The notes under the pieces were generated by a model. That model saw only the letters and a list, made by a program, of their open reading frames with translations, was not told the DNA's origin and did no database searches. The position numbers were made by a program, and so were the translations under genes. A DNA stretch of 64,000 nt, from the NCBI GenBank assembly GCA_013176395.1, contig JABMLP010000013.1, positions 1,550,001 to 1,614,000 on the forward strand, in the 5' to 3' direction. This DNA comes from Venturia oleaginea. Its lineage: Eukaryota > Ascomycota > Dothideomycetes > Venturiales > Venturiaceae. This document shows, one piece after another, positions 23,101 through 34,545 of the stretch; position 1 is the first letter of the stretch; every line of letters begins with the position of its first letter.

Positions 23101-26100
23101 TGGCTAGTCCACCAAAAGGGATTGCTCTTCATGTGCTGGTACACCTTAAATTCAGTACGAGCTCGGAAACCTTTGTCGAAACTGAGTGTGCTTCTGTCTT
23201 TCTGGAAGAGTGTATTAATACGAGGAAGACCACGATCCCAACTGTCCTCGAGATCTTCGAGTGTGAGGCGACGATTTTGCTGCTGGGCTTCCAACCGCTT
23301 CTGTGAGTATTCCGTCCAGACACGCTGAGAGTCAATGAATTCGGACTCCCATGGGATGATGTATCTGAAAATGTTCGGGATCAAAGACTCCTCTTCGTGG
23401 GTCATTCCAGATCGATAATGGGTGACACCAGTGTCAGTCTGCTTAGACCAACGCTTATCACTCGCTGGAATAAGGATATGCGAACCAGAAATCATGCCCA
23501 AACCTCCTAGCTCCTTCGGCGTGTAGAAGACAGCTGGAGGAAAACGAGAAGGCATCTTCGAGTTGAGCCCGATTTTGACTCTCGTCTGAATCTTAGTCTC
23601 ACATTTGACAATGGTGTCAAGAAGATTCACTGTTGAGACAGCCGCCTCACGGTAGTATGTGAACAGAGAGATGAGCGAGGTGTTCCACTTGTTGGCAATT
23701 TTGGTGAAGGTTGTCGAGCCCGATGACATGAGAATTTGTCGAATACGATTGTTGAAGGCCTGGACATGTTCCTCCGTGACCTGCAAGAAGGCATGCGCTG
23801 TTCGCTCTTTCGTGGTGCTGTCGACCAGAGCCCAAACACTGTCCTTGGTGGCAAACTCCTCATTCAGATTACGGATCTTTGGAAGAATGCGCACCTCGAA
23901 ACCAGCCATGGAGAATAGCAAGTTGGGATTGTCACGACTGTACACACTGGCGAAGGTGTCATCCCACTCGATGGTGGTGACCGATCGAGGCAGTCTGTTC
24001 TTCAGGTCCCAGAACACAGCACGGCCCAGATTGACATCGTGTCTCATGAGGCGCATGCGTGAATCTCTGGGCCAGCACTTCTTGTTCTTGTAACCAATTA
24101 CATTTTCGAAATTAGGGTCGGGTTGCTCGGTCAAGAATCGCTGGATCAGGTCTCGCGATTCTTCGGCAGTAAACTTGAAGAAAACCCAGATGCGATCAAT
24201 GTAACGCGTGTACAATCGAATAGGGTGTTTGGTCTCGGTAGCCCGGTCTCGGTACTGGAGGAAATCGTTTGGTCCTTGTGGGGGTCCGGCAATCTCACTG
24301 GCTCTATTTAGACCGAGGAGAAGCAAATCGATGATGAGACCGTAGTACTGGAAAACGAAGGCAGAGAATTGGAGACCGCGGATCATACCGTAGTTGTTGA
24401 CATGGTTCATGTCCTTGTAGCTCAAAGACACGTTGTTCTTGGAGGTGATGTAATCAGCAATATTGTGGTCCATGATCAACCTCAGCAATCTGTTGAGCAA
24501 TGTGATATCAATCTTCTCATACACCTTGGACAATTGTGTCTCGATCATGACACCACATTCGCCATTCTGGTATTCCCATACCTGGTCCAAATTGTTGATG
24601 CCTTGGGCCCACTTGTAGACAAGCAGAGGTGGGACCTCACCATCGGATGGCTTAATCCAAGCTGGAAACAAGTGGCGCTGGTCAGCTTGGTACCAAAGAT
24701 ACTGATCCAAGTAGGCGTCTGTGATTTTCTCCATCGGCTCAATGTCGTACACCGGGTTGATCGAGCTGTAATTATCATTCATGTCGATACCGACCTCCTT
24801 GAAGGCACGCTGGGTCAACAGGAAACGCTTGATACGAGCCAGTGTTGTACCAGGAGAGTCGTATGCCTGTTCAATCAAGGCAAGTTCTTCACGTTGGTTT
24901 TGGTTCAGACGACCTTTGACCGAGTATGCCTCACGGAGACGCTCAAGAGCAAGGATCAATATCTTCGTGTCGTGCTTGTATGAGACGCTCGGGAACGGAA
25001 TTGGCTGGAAGCGACGAGACTCGAGCCAATGAACGGCAGTGGTGTAGATGGCCACAGCCTCTTCGGCCGAAACATATGGACCATCCTTCATATAGTTGTG
25101 TTGTCGTTCTTGCTCAGCCTTGAGCCATAATCGCGTGAGACGTCCCAGGTTCTTCTTTGCCACGGTCTTATCAACAGTAGCACCACGTCGAATTCGCTCG
25201 CGGTTGTAATGAGCCACCGAGATCCACCAATCGGCTTTGCTCTTGACGTATCGCAAGATGATATTTTCGATGGGCGCAGGCAGGCCTGGAACCTTCCAAG
25301 GGATGTTACTCTTCCAGCATCGCCAGGCTTCTGACAAATGCTGCAGAACTGTATTGACCTTGTTTTGTCTGATACCTTCCGGCATCATGTCCATTAAATC
25401 CGCCATAACGGAGGCACGCAGTTCAAGATCAAAGTGGGACTCCACACGCTGCTTCGTGACAGTCTTCGCGACACCCTTGCTGTGACGTCCTTCAAACTGT
25501 CGCGACAAAAGATTACCAAGCCATCTTTCAAGGAGAGGGATGATACCACGCATGAAGAAAAGCCACACGCGCCAGGCTGGGGCCCAGAAACCGCAACCTG
25601 GACCTTTACCGACTGGACCTGAGTTGAACCGGTAGTAGATCAAATGCTTGAGATCTTTGCAAGAACGAATCTGGTGCATAAGCTTATACTTGTATCGGTA
25701 CATACCAGTAAGCTGACCGACATGGTTGAAGGCGTACAAAATACCATCAGCGAGCTGGAAAGCATCAATGTTACCGAGTCGGTACTGGACTTGAGCATCC
25801 ACAATCAGTTTGGTCAAACGCAGAATTTCTCGCATTAGATGGAAAGCATTTCCGAAGCGCGACTTCTTGCGCTCCTTGGTTGTCAAAGTCTTGATGGGCT
25901 TCAAGTTGAAATTGTAGTCCAAATGCAAGTAGGTCAAGTTCTTCCTGTGAATCAACAAATTGAGCATATTGAAACCCTGTCTGCAAACCTGCAGACCTGC
26001 TTCTACCCAATCGATGGTAGTTTGCTGGAAGAACTTGGTCGACTTCAACGACTTCATCAAGTCCTGCTTACTCTGTGGCTTTGGCGGCTTCCGGTGCAGC

Positions 26101-27539
26101 TCGTTCAGCACGTAAGACTTGAGTAGCTTCTGATAGGAGACCCGGACCTTCACAGGCTGGCCTTGAGGAACGTGTTCGAGGTACCACTGTTTGACGAGTG
26201 GCACATCTTGTGCGCGAACCATGCGTCCAGATCTCGTGTTGAATGGGAATGGTGCCCACCACAATGCGATTGCCGAAGCTGTATCATCTGTATATAGTGG
26301 CTTGTCGTCCATAAATGGCACGAAGCCTGAAGGCAGCTCGAAATCGTCATCCTCATTATTTCCTGCTCCAAAAAGCTCGTCCTCCAGGCTGACTGAAAGA
26401 TTCTTAGGTGCCACGGATCGAGACGAGATTGGGTTTATGACCGGATCGAAGTAAAAAGCTGGAAGGTTTGGGTCGTCAGTGCGGACATATGTGATCTGTG
26501 GATATGAATACCATGCAGCCACTACGCCACGTGGGAGAGAGTTGTAGAGGAAAGGGAAGGAGACACGATACTCGGTCCGAATGGGGTGGCGGAAAATGAT
26601 TCTATCGATGGCATTGAACTCGCCGAAATCTTCCTCATTCGGGTCGATATCCTTGTATAGTGGCTCGAAACGAGGGCCTCCAGGAATGGCAACATTGAGG
26701 GCCTTTGCGGTGAACATGCTGTTGAGATCGAACATGTGGTAGTAGTTCTTGTCAACCACATCACTCAAAAGCTGGTGACTCAGTCGGTAGAGAGTGGCCA
26801 TCTGAGGAAGGGTCATGTTCCATTTCTTGTAGTTCGACGAGTTCACGTGTGGTGTGTCAAGGAGAGGGCGGTGGTCGTAGAACCATTCCATGACCGGACC
26901 ATCCTCCTCTTCGTCCAGTTCCATCTGAATAGGCTCTGCGGGTTCCACCTCTTCGATGTTCTCGGACCAGGACAATGGAGGTTCCTCATCGTCAAATGGT
27001 GGAAATCGCATACGCTTGAAATGCCTACGATCGCTCTTCTCACGTCTCATACAAACCCAGATCGTTGCCCACTGCGCATGAAAAATGGGCTCGATAACAC
27101 GCGGGACTTCATTGACCAGAGTCAAACAGCCATTGACGTGGTACAAGACCTTGACATCTCTTGAAGCCTCCCATGGCATAGGCATATTCTCGAGTAGTTT
27201 GAGAACTGCATGTGGCATGAACTTTAACGCGCCCAGATAACTCCGCTTGTCGCTGCTGAATTTCTTCTGCGAGACATCTCCAATATCTTTGACAATCTTC
27301 CTCAAATGCTCCGGTGGCATATCATTCTTCGTCGTGTCATATTTTCCGCCGCCCGGTGCCTTTTCAGCGAATCGAGCTCGCTGTGATCGAATCCAGGCAC
27401 TCTTCTTCTGTGCAAACTTGGCCGTCAAGGGGTTTGCGACGGGCTGCGCATACCCTGGAGGTGGTGGCGGTGCGCCCATTCCCGGTGGAGGAGGGGGAGG
27501 TGGTGCCCATCCTAGAGGAGGTGGAGGTCGTCCTGCCAT
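20120..27539 (-). CDS. PRP8: Pre-mRNA-splicing factor Prp8 (U5 snRNP core)
   Basis: Prp8 is the scaffold of the spliceosomal catalytic core and binds U5/U6 snRNAs and the splice sites. Three exons (27539-22958, 22903-22789, 22502-20120) give 2359 aa, the normal length. The protein starts with a proline-rich tail ([17 protein letters not shown]) and continues through the N-terminal, reverse-transcriptase-like, U5/U6-binding, RNase H-like and C-terminal JAB1/MPN regions. Highly conserved blocks include [20 protein letters not shown], joined across the 286-nt intron to [17 protein letters not shown], and [12 protein letters not shown]. The smaller intron (22904-22957) is 54 nt, has no stop and keeps frame, so retention would add 18 residues. 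Fungal PRP8 genes often carry an intein; none is present here because the conserved blocks run on at normal length. It is divergent from RPL34. Confidence 0.98.
22904..22957 (-). other. 54-nt in-frame, stop-free intron of PRP8
   Basis: The donor is gtatgt and the acceptor caacag, and removal restores the conserved [14 protein letters not shown] junction. Length is a multiple of three with no in-frame stop, so unspliced message would still encode full-length Prp8 with an 18-residue insertion. Confidence 0.85.
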
Positions 27540-28103
27540 GGTTGAAGTGGTGGCAGCGAGTTGCCTCGCTTCTTAAGTGAAGAACTCGTTCAAGCGCAGA
27601 TCAGTCGCCAGAACTGAAACCTGCGAAGATCAAAAGGACGAAACGACTGGACGAGTTAGTAATGTCCAGTTGGATATGATAAAGCGATGGCCGGCGTGTC
27701 GAGTTCGATTGCGGAAGGGCGTCGGAATGTTTTGGTGTCTCTCTTTCGGTATCCTTGATAGATGCGCAGTCGTCTGCTGGTGTCTCCGATCGCGATCGAC
27801 TCGGTGCTCTGGATCCTGGATCTGGAGTAGACGGTATTTACTTACTGAATCGGTTCTCACTGAGAGGTGCGCTCTCCAGTGATCCAGTGTTGGTGATGCT
27901 TTGGGTGGGATTGGTCGCGTTCCCCAAAGGCAAAGAAATCTCGTCCCCAGGCAGTCGCTGTTTCGGGTTAGGCCATAATAGGAGCGCGCTAATGAGGCGC
28001 ACTCGCCAAGCCCCACGACTGTGCGAAAATCAATCGCTACGGACTTTACACCTCCAAACCTATCGACAACTACGACAACAATTCCATCGACCGTTCCGCC
28101 AAA
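27540..28103. promoter_or_regulatory. Divergent promoter between PRP8 and RPL34
   Basis: This 564-bp interval separates two start codons on opposite strands and should hold both promoters and 5' UTRs. A 176-codon frame on the minus strand crosses it and overlaps RPL34 exon 1, but has no coding character I recognise. No additional gene is supported. Confidence 0.55.
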
Positions 28104-28566
28104 ATGCCAGACAACCGCCTCATCTACGTGAGTTGCGTGCTCTTCGGTTTCGATTTCCACGGAATGCTAACGTAGTACTCCTCAGCGCCGCCGGCAATCA
28201 TACAACACCAAGTCCAACCTCGTCCGAATCGTAAAGACACCTGGTGGAAAGCTCAGATACCTTCACATCAAGAAGAAGGGAACAGCACCAAAATGTATGC
28301 TCAGGAACCCAGGATCGGATCGAGCTCAGGACAGTGGCTAATACTGAATTACAGGCGGTGACTGTGGTGACAAGCTTCAGGGTGTCCCAGCCCTCCGACC
28401 CCGCGAATACGCAAACATCTCCCGCCCAAAGAAGACCGTCCAGCGAGCATACGGTGGATCGAGGTGCGCCAGCTGTGTCAAGGACCGTGTCGTCCGCGCG
28501 TTCTTGATCGAGGAGCAAAAGATCGTCAAGAAGGTGCTTAAAGAGTCTCAGCAAAAGAAACGATAG
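28104..28566 (+). CDS. RPL34: 60S ribosomal protein eL34
   Basis: This is a structural protein of the large ribosomal subunit. Three exons (28104-28127, 28186-28294, 28355-28566) give 114 aa. The family features are [20 protein letters not shown] near the N-terminus and a zinc-ribbon-like pair of CxxC motifs (CGDCGDKL, then CASC). The C-terminus is basic ([13 protein letters not shown]). The introns are 58 and 60 nt with good gtgagt and gtatgc donors. A tiny first coding exon is typical for fungal ribosomal protein genes. Confidence 0.97.
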
Positions 28567-29278
28567 ATGCATTGTAATGGGATGGAGTTGACATGAATTG
28601 CGGGATCTCATTAAGGCTTTAAGAGGGCTCTGTTTCATAAGGCATTCGGATCAAGGGGCGCAGTCGTCAAAAACATCATTTGGCGGACTCGACGCTCAGT
28701 AGGAAGATAAAATTCAAAAGTGTCTTCGGTCCTCCAACTGGTCTTCTGGCAAAGCCAATTGTGAGAAGTGAGCAACGATATTCACCAAAGCGTGCGACAA
28801 CTCAGCATACATAGAAGTAATAGGGAGCAGAAGTGGCATTCAAGCGACATAACCTAACAGAAAACACTTCAACACTGTAACCACAAAGTGCCCTTGGGTT
28901 GCTGTGAACGTGTACAACATGAGCACAGCGGTGCCTTTGAATTGGAGGCTTTATCTACTTCTCCATAGTTAATCAAGCCCCTCATTTCAAGATCGGTACT
29001 TTTGGACACCAAAATTGCGCGGCTCGTTGAGAAAATTATTTTCTGTTGGACAATAATACACATAATTACGGAATAATATGGCCACACCCTCATTTCTAGC
29101 ACTTATGTTTTTCAAGCGTCCATCAACACCTGCATTCAGCTATCTCACGCTTGACACCACTTCTCGCCGCGCCTTGAAATTCGGACGCGCCCGTTCACAT
29201 GCTTGAAGTTTTCGCCGGCCACAAACAATGACCACAACAACCAATTCCTCTTGGACCACAAATTGACCTTTCTCAGCG
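28567..29278. other. Intergenic, no recognised gene
   Basis: This holds the RPL34 3' flank and the F-box gene 5' flank. It contains only short frames without known domains. No RNA gene signature was noticed. Confidence 0.55.
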
Positions 29279-30310
29279 ATGGCATCGAACTTGAACGACC
29301 TACCGATTGAGCTCATCAATCGCATCGTCGACTACCTGCCGAATCGTGATGCACTTCTACAGCTTCGACAGACGTCCAAGAATCTCTGCGCCAAAACTCT
29401 GGAGCGGTTCAGCAAAGCCTATTTCGAGACATCTTCCTGGACACTTGGCGCTTCAAACACGAGAGCGATATGCCACTTCTCAACTCGTCCATTAGTGGTA
29501 GCGCATCTTGCATCCATTAGCTTAAAAGCACCAACCAGAGACCGCACCTATGACGACTTTTGGAAGGCCAAGAAGATCGATCCTGCCAGCCTCGCTACAG
29601 CCTTGAATAATTTCTCGCACTTGCACTCTCTTAAGCTCGAGGGCTTTTGTTCTGGTAACGGTCACGACGATGGCTGGTCTTTCATGAAAGTGCTCATCAG
29701 TCACTTGACTGCGAATGACCTAGAAAAGCTTGAGCTCGATGCCATCGAGCTTACTCAGAACGATGCCGGAAAATTAGTGAGGAAGTTTCATCGCACACTC
29801 ACAGCAATCGTGCTCTCAAAAATCGATATTGTCTATAGACCAAGCACGGACAGAAAGAAGCACAGGTTTTATTCGCCATGGGCGGAGGTATTGACTGCCA
29901 TGAAGTGTTTCTCCAAAAACTGCGAGGTTACCATTGACACGCCGATGGTGGATGGAGAACAGGTCGACATGATCCCGCCCTGGGAGGACTGGTACGGAGA
30001 TGAGTACACGTGGAAGGGTTTGTCAATTGAATTCCAACTGGACCAAGAGACCTTTTGTCCAAACTGTGCTGATAACGTCGATGACGGGGAAGAGCACACG
30101 GTAATCCACATTTCTGGGGATTCTGATTGGCAGCAAGGAGTCAAGCGAGTTTGTGCCTTTTATCTCGTAGTGATCATACCGTTACACGAGAATGGCCACG
30201 ATTCGGAGGATGACGTTTGGAGGGAGTATGAGGGGTCGGAAAGGTACTGGGACAGAAAGCTGAAGGAGTTGTTGCAGAAGAGACTTCGCTATCGTCGATC
30301 GACCAGTTAG
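29279..30310 (+). CDS. F-box protein, single exon
   Basis: A 343-aa protein starts with an F-box at about residues 4-45 (LNDLPIELINRIVDYLP, then LLQLRQTSKNLCAKTL). It probably links an SCF ubiquitin ligase to an unknown substrate through Skp1. The remainder has weak leucine-rich character (LHSLKLEGF, LEKLELDAIELTQ) but no clear repeat domain. A CxxC pair (FCPNCADNVDDG) lies near residue 260. This layout is common among the many lineage-specific F-box genes of filamentous fungi. The ATG at 29279 directly precedes the F-box, so the start is well placed. No introns are needed. Confidence 0.85.
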   Translation: MASNLNDLPIELINRIVDYLPNRDALLQLRQTSKNLCAKTLERFSKAYFETSSWTLGASNTRAICHFSTRPLVVAHLASISLKAPTRDRTYDDFWKAKKIDPASLATALNNFSHLHSLKLEGFCSGNGHDDGWSFMKVLISHLTANDLEKLELDAIELTQNDAGKLVRKFHRTLTAIVLSKIDIVYRPSTDRKKHRFYSPWAEVLTAMKCFSKNCEVTIDTPMVDGEQVDMIPPWEDWYGDEYTWKGLSIEFQLDQETFCPNCADNVDDGEEHTVIHISGDSDWQQGVKRVCAFYLVVIIPLHENGHDSEDDVWREYEGSERYWDRKLKELLQKRLRYRRSTS

Positions 30311-31419
30311 GGCTTTGGAAGAAGGTCCTTTGGGGGACAACTGACCGGTGGAGTAGCCATCTCGAGCCAGGCACACCGAGAAGTTGATGGTCATTGCTCC
30401 ATACCAAGGTCAAGCAAATCCAACTCTTATTTGACCACGCATTACTACAATATTCGACAAGCTCAGCTGGCGAAGGGCGTTGCACAACATAAAATGAATG
30501 GACGGAGCGAGTTTGATCGCCTTTGCCACAGCGAAACCGAAAGCGCTTTTTGATGTGTACTTAAACTGAAAGACACATCCGGGTCTTCAACTGAGAGATT
30601 TCGCTTGTCACCATCAATATGGTCAAAATTAACCCGAACTGTTGTCATTTGAGCGGTTAAGGCCTCCCATGGGTCTTAACATTCGCCGAGCCTGTCAATC
30701 ATAAGAGGCTCTTTATTCCCTGAATCGGGTTAGAATGAGAGACAAAAAAAGAAAAGGTTCACTCCAGGCTGAATCACCTGACTCAGCCTCCGCGGAAAAA
30801 CTACTACCAAAGATCGCGGGGGCGGTAACTATGATATAATTTCCCCAGGCCCAGGCCAACACACAAACCCATCACGCATCAGATCCGATCTTCCAACACG
30901 CACGCACCTCCTCCCTACTACTAAGCCGACTTTACGTTATAGAAAGGGGCTCGATTCGCTCCTCCTCAGTTTCTGTTACCCCCAGCTTTGCTCCTTGCCA
31001 TACCACCGACGGAACCAGCTTTGAAAATGGCAAACATTTGTGTCACGATTTCGGGTCCCTCTGGATGACTCGGCTTTTATCCGCAGCTACTCGCGGCTAA
31101 TGGAGGGACTTTTGGGTATTCGTGACATTGGTTTCGGATATGATGCGGTGACAGTGCGGTATCATATGCAAGGAGCAGAAGGGATGAAGGAAAATGGGGC
31201 GATAATAAAGGCGTGAGTTGGTTTGTGACAACGGACAAAGGGGATCTTCTTATGACCCAGTCTAGGAGCGAGTAATGTGGAACTTTTGGGAAGTACCGAT
31301 ATTTTTCTCTTATTTACTCGTTACTCGTTCCAATCGTCAAGCTTTTTTTAGTAATTTCTTGTCTTTGACCTCAATTCACTTTTGCCTTACTTTCTTACAT
31401 TTTCAAAACTGCATTTACA
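30311..31419. other. Intergenic, no recognised gene
   Basis: About 1.1 kb lie between the F-box and HPP genes. The right part is pyrimidine-rich and likely includes the HPP promoter and 5' UTR. No protein, tRNA or repeat of note was identified. Confidence 0.55.
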
Positions 31420-32450
31420 ATGGTTGCATACGCGAGATATATTCCAGCAGCGAGTAATGTCCATTTTGACATCGACGACTACCTCAATCGAATCTGTCTC
31501 CCATCTCAAACACACAAGCTCCCCACACCCATAGCCAGATTCCTAGGCTGGCAAAAGAGACCCGTAAAACCGATTGGAAATATCCTCGTTGCCCTCTATG
31601 CCTTTCTCGGAGCCTTCATAGGCCTCATAGTAGTAGGAGCAACATTCCGCTACTCCTCTCTCCTAAAAGAAGACCACATTCCCGTCCTCTTCGCTTCCTT
31701 GGTACGTCTCTTTCTCCTCCCAGATTTCTCTTATGATGAGAAAGGCACCTAACGATCCCAAAGGGCGCAACAGCAATCCTAAATTATAACACTATCGCCT
31801 CTCCGCTCGCCCAACCCCGTAATTCCCTTCTAGGTCAAACCTTTTCCGCCCTCATCGGCGTCTCAATTGCAAAACTCTTTGCTCTCCTTCCTTACAGCCA
31901 ATTCCTTGCGTTACGATGGGTAGCGGGAGCCCTAGCCTGCGGCCTCGCTAGCGCCGCAATGATAATGACGAATACAGTCCATCCGCCTGGAGGCGCCACA
32001 GCTTTACTAGCGATCATTGATCCCACGATTCAGGAAATGGGATGGATGTTTGCTCCCCTAATTTTACTAGGCAGCGTACTCATGTTCCTAGTCGCATTGC
32101 TGGTAAACAACATTCAAAGAGTGTTTCCCGTGTTCTGGTGGACTCCTAGAGATGTTGGGAAGAAGGCTGTGCAAGATGTAGAGAAGAACTGGGATGAAAA
32201 AGGGAGAAGAGAAAACGAAGGGAAAATCGAGCAAATTGAGAATGCGGGATTTAGGCAGATGATTGTCTTGAGTGCAAGTGGGGTCGTTGTGCCAGAGGGG
32301 TTTGCTTTGGGTATGGAGGAAGAACAGATCTTGGAGGTTTTGAGGGATAGGTTGAGGGAATGGGGTGGTCGTGGTGAAGGAGAGCAGGAGGGTGAGAGGC
32401 ATTTTGGCAGTGGTAGTGAAACGACGCGTGTGGAGAATCCTCGAAGCTGA
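31420..32450 (+). CDS. HPP-family integral membrane protein
   Basis: Two exons (31420-31701 and 31764-32450, 62-nt intron) give 322 aa. The diagnostic HPPGGATALLA motif follows a membrane segment at about residue 167. Four to five hydrophobic segments are visible (ILVALYAFLGAFIGLIVVGA; SALIGVSIAKLFALL; WVAGALACGLASAAMIM; PLILLGSVLMFLVALLV). The C-terminal roughly 110 residues are hydrophilic and charged, so probably cytosolic. HPP proteins are poorly characterised; a plant chloroplast member has been reported as a nitrite transporter, but that role cannot be carried over. The start follows a good context (acaATGGTT). Confidence 0.88.
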
Positions 32451-32936
32451 GACGATATCTTGTATTTTATCTGATTTTGGTTAGCGATGGCGTTCGGTTA
32501 TACCATGGAAAAAAGATGGACGGAAAATGATAATTTATCTCGACTTTTATTTTCAAATAATGAGGTTTGATTTCAGACCACGAAATTTTTCAAAATCTCG
32601 GAAATAGCAAATAAAGGGGTGTCATCTCTGAAGAGTTCAATCCCGAAGATCTACATTACTTCGACCAAGTTTCTTACTTAATCTCTCGCTAATCAAACTT
32701 CCTTCATCGCCTCTTTGTAGATCCATAACCAACACTTTCATAACTTTCCGTCTCTATCGCCAATATAGATTCCGTAGAAGGGGAGGCGAAAGAACTGAAC
32801 AACGATGACGAAGAGTAAGAGATATGTCGAAGTGGCGATCGAGACTTCGACTTTTTACTATACGAAGATAAATTTCGAGCCGGTGATCGTGACCGAGACT
32901 TCGACTTCGCACGTTTTGTGGTTGCTTGTGATACGC
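32451..32936. other. Intergenic, AT-rich; no recognised gene
   Basis: This is the HPP 3' flank followed by sequence with several short copies of gagacttcgact. A plus-strand frame from 32805 (MTKSKRYVEVAIE...) runs into the minisatellite antisense to the candidate gene on the right. It lacks a known domain, so I do not call it a gene. Confidence 0.45.
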
Positions 32937-33450
32937 TTACATACGTCGGCCTTTTCTATACTTCAGGGCGTGAGGGTACATACTCTGATTTGCAATTCGA
33001 GGTTCCGTAGTTTGACGTTCCGTAGTTTGCGGTCCCATATCTGAGGCTTTCATATCCTGAGGTTCCGTATCTGGGGCTTTCGTATGTTGAGCTTTATTAA
33101 CTTGAACTTTCGAATGCTGAGCTAATATATCTTGGTCTCTCGTATCTTGACCTTTCATATGATGAGCTACTATACCTTGGGATTTCGTAGCTTTCTTAGC
33201 GTTTTTCTTCATAGATTGGGTATAGTCTTGCTGATTCAGATTCCAAGGATTCCGAGGAAGACATGTCTGAGCACGAGTCCGGTGAGTATTCCGAAGACGG
33301 GGCATAACTTGAGGAGCTGTCTGTTGACGGGAGATCTGAACTGTCAAGTGACTCATCAAGTGTTTCGTATTCATCATCGTCCCCAAGTCTACTCAAATAC
33401 TTGTCGAAGAATTCAGCGTCTTCTGGTAGATCCAAATCCTGTGCTGTCAT
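32937..33450 (-). CDS. Candidate acidic/pentapeptide-repeat protein (unrecognised)
   Basis: I do not recognise this gene and the model is tentative. On the minus strand the frame starting at 33450 (MTAQDLDLPEDAEFFDKY) is rich in D, E and S and runs to a stop at 33196. An overlapping frame then carries KKNAKKATKSQG and thirteen pentapeptides, ending at 32937. A 44-nt intron with acceptor at ctgaatcag near 33238 would join the two frames, but its donor (gtgctc) is weak. The first 38 nt overlap the SARAF 3' coding end in a different frame. Alternatives are a SARAF 3' UTR with chance open frames, or two decayed fragments. Confidence 0.3.
32999..33193. repeat. 15-bp minisatellite, 13 degenerate units
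   Basis: Thirteen consecutive 15-bp units follow the rough consensus ga(g/c)(c/g)tttcgtat-tt, starting gaggttccgtagttt and ending gggatttcgtagctt. The period is kept exactly although bases vary widely. On the minus strand each unit encodes a pentapeptide such as KGQDT, RDQDI, KAQHT, KAPDT or EPQDM, with no stop across 65 codons. Preserved phase with divergent bases favours coding constraint. Confidence 0.8.
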
Positions 33451-34545
33451 ATCTGGAAGAACTAGGTGGCGAGCTTGAACCAGATGATCCTCTCGTCCCC
33501 GAAGGTCCTTCACCCTCATTCGCTCCTCCGAACCAACCAGTGTTCCTCGGTTGTTGTTGTTGCTGGCCTCCTCCGAACCAGCTATTGCCCTGCGGCTGCG
33601 CATAGGTCTGGTTTCGGTTCTGGAATGCACGCGACCCCATCGCGTAACCCGCCGCTGCACCACCTGCCGCACCAGACCAGAAGCCCGGCCTCCAGCCCTG
33701 CGAGGTGCTGCTAGAGGGCTTTCGAGAAGCAGATCTGTATGAGGAATCAGATGGTCGATAATCGTAGGGCGGTGGAGGGTCATCATCACCTCCAATGTTT
33801 CCACCACCCGGAAATCGAACTGGATTTCTTGGAAGACGGTTGTTGCCAGCGAAGTAGTTCTTGATAAATGAATATAGCATCCACAATGCCACACCAGCAA
33901 ACAGCGCCCAGAAAAGGTACATGATCACGGCGTCGGTCTGCGTGTACTCGTAGTCTTCGAAGCTCGAATCGCTCTTTGATGAACTCGACTTCCAAGCGGG
34001 ATTCTTGCTGCCATATTTCTTCTGGCCCATGTCCGTGAGAAGTAACCGATACTCTACGCCACAGCTTCCTTTCCTGCAGAGTGGATTAGTTATTTTAATC
34101 TGGAAACGACGGAACTGATGCGCTCACAAGATATATGGATCGTCCGCATCACTGTAACCTTCACAGATGACATCTGTGGATCCAAGCTTAAATTCTGGGG
34201 GTAAAGACGCCTTGCAGGTCCATTCCACATCATTGGAGTCATATCCAGATCCTGAATTTGTGCATCTCATAACCTACAGATGATTAGCTATCCACGGAGA
34301 TTTCATCAATCTTGACAAGTAGAACCCACATCGACTTCATAGTACGGTTTGCCACTTCCACCAATGCAGTTGAGCTGAGGAATAGGTTCTACACGGCGAT
34401 GAGATGTCCGGAGTCCTTTCTGGAGTGTCAAGGACTGGATGTTCTTCAGGAGCACTTTGCCCTGGCGGGTTTCGGCAGCCTCTGTGATAGCCAGGAGGCC
34501 GAGAAGTGCTGAAATAGTCTTTATCAAAAGACTGTGAGCTTTCAT
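33413..34545 (-). CDS. SARAF-like ER membrane protein (TMEM66 family)
   Basis: In animals SARAF is an ER protein that damps store-operated calcium entry; its fungal role is not known to me. Three exons (34545-34330, 34273-34128, 34073-33413) give 340 aa. There is an N-terminal signal peptide (LLIKTISALLGLLAITEA). The lumenal domain follows the family pattern: VLLKNIQSLTL, RRVEPIPQLNCIGG, DVEWTCKASL, VICEGY, and KGSCGVEYRL. One membrane segment (IMYLFWALFAGVALWMLYSF) precedes a cytosolic tail rich in P, G, S and Q, with PPPPYDYRPS and GFWSGAAGGAAAGY as in animal SARAF. It ends STGFGSTRRR. The introns are 56 and 54 nt. The neighbouring divergent derlin gene is also an ER protein, possibly by chance. 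Confidence 0.93.

Noticed and set aside
20120..27539. Possible intein in PRP8, common in fungi
   Set aside because: The conserved blocks continue without a gap, total length is 2359 aa as expected, and no intein splicing motifs are present. The two interruptions are ordinary short introns.
27630..28160. A 176-codon minus-strand frame between PRP8 and RPL34
   Set aside because: It overlaps RPL34 exon 1 in antisense, occupies a divergent promoter and has no family resemblance.
32805..33044. Plus-strand frame MTKSKRYVEVAIE... as a gene
   Set aside because: It has no domain or splice support and runs into the minisatellite, whose conserved phase favours the opposite strand.
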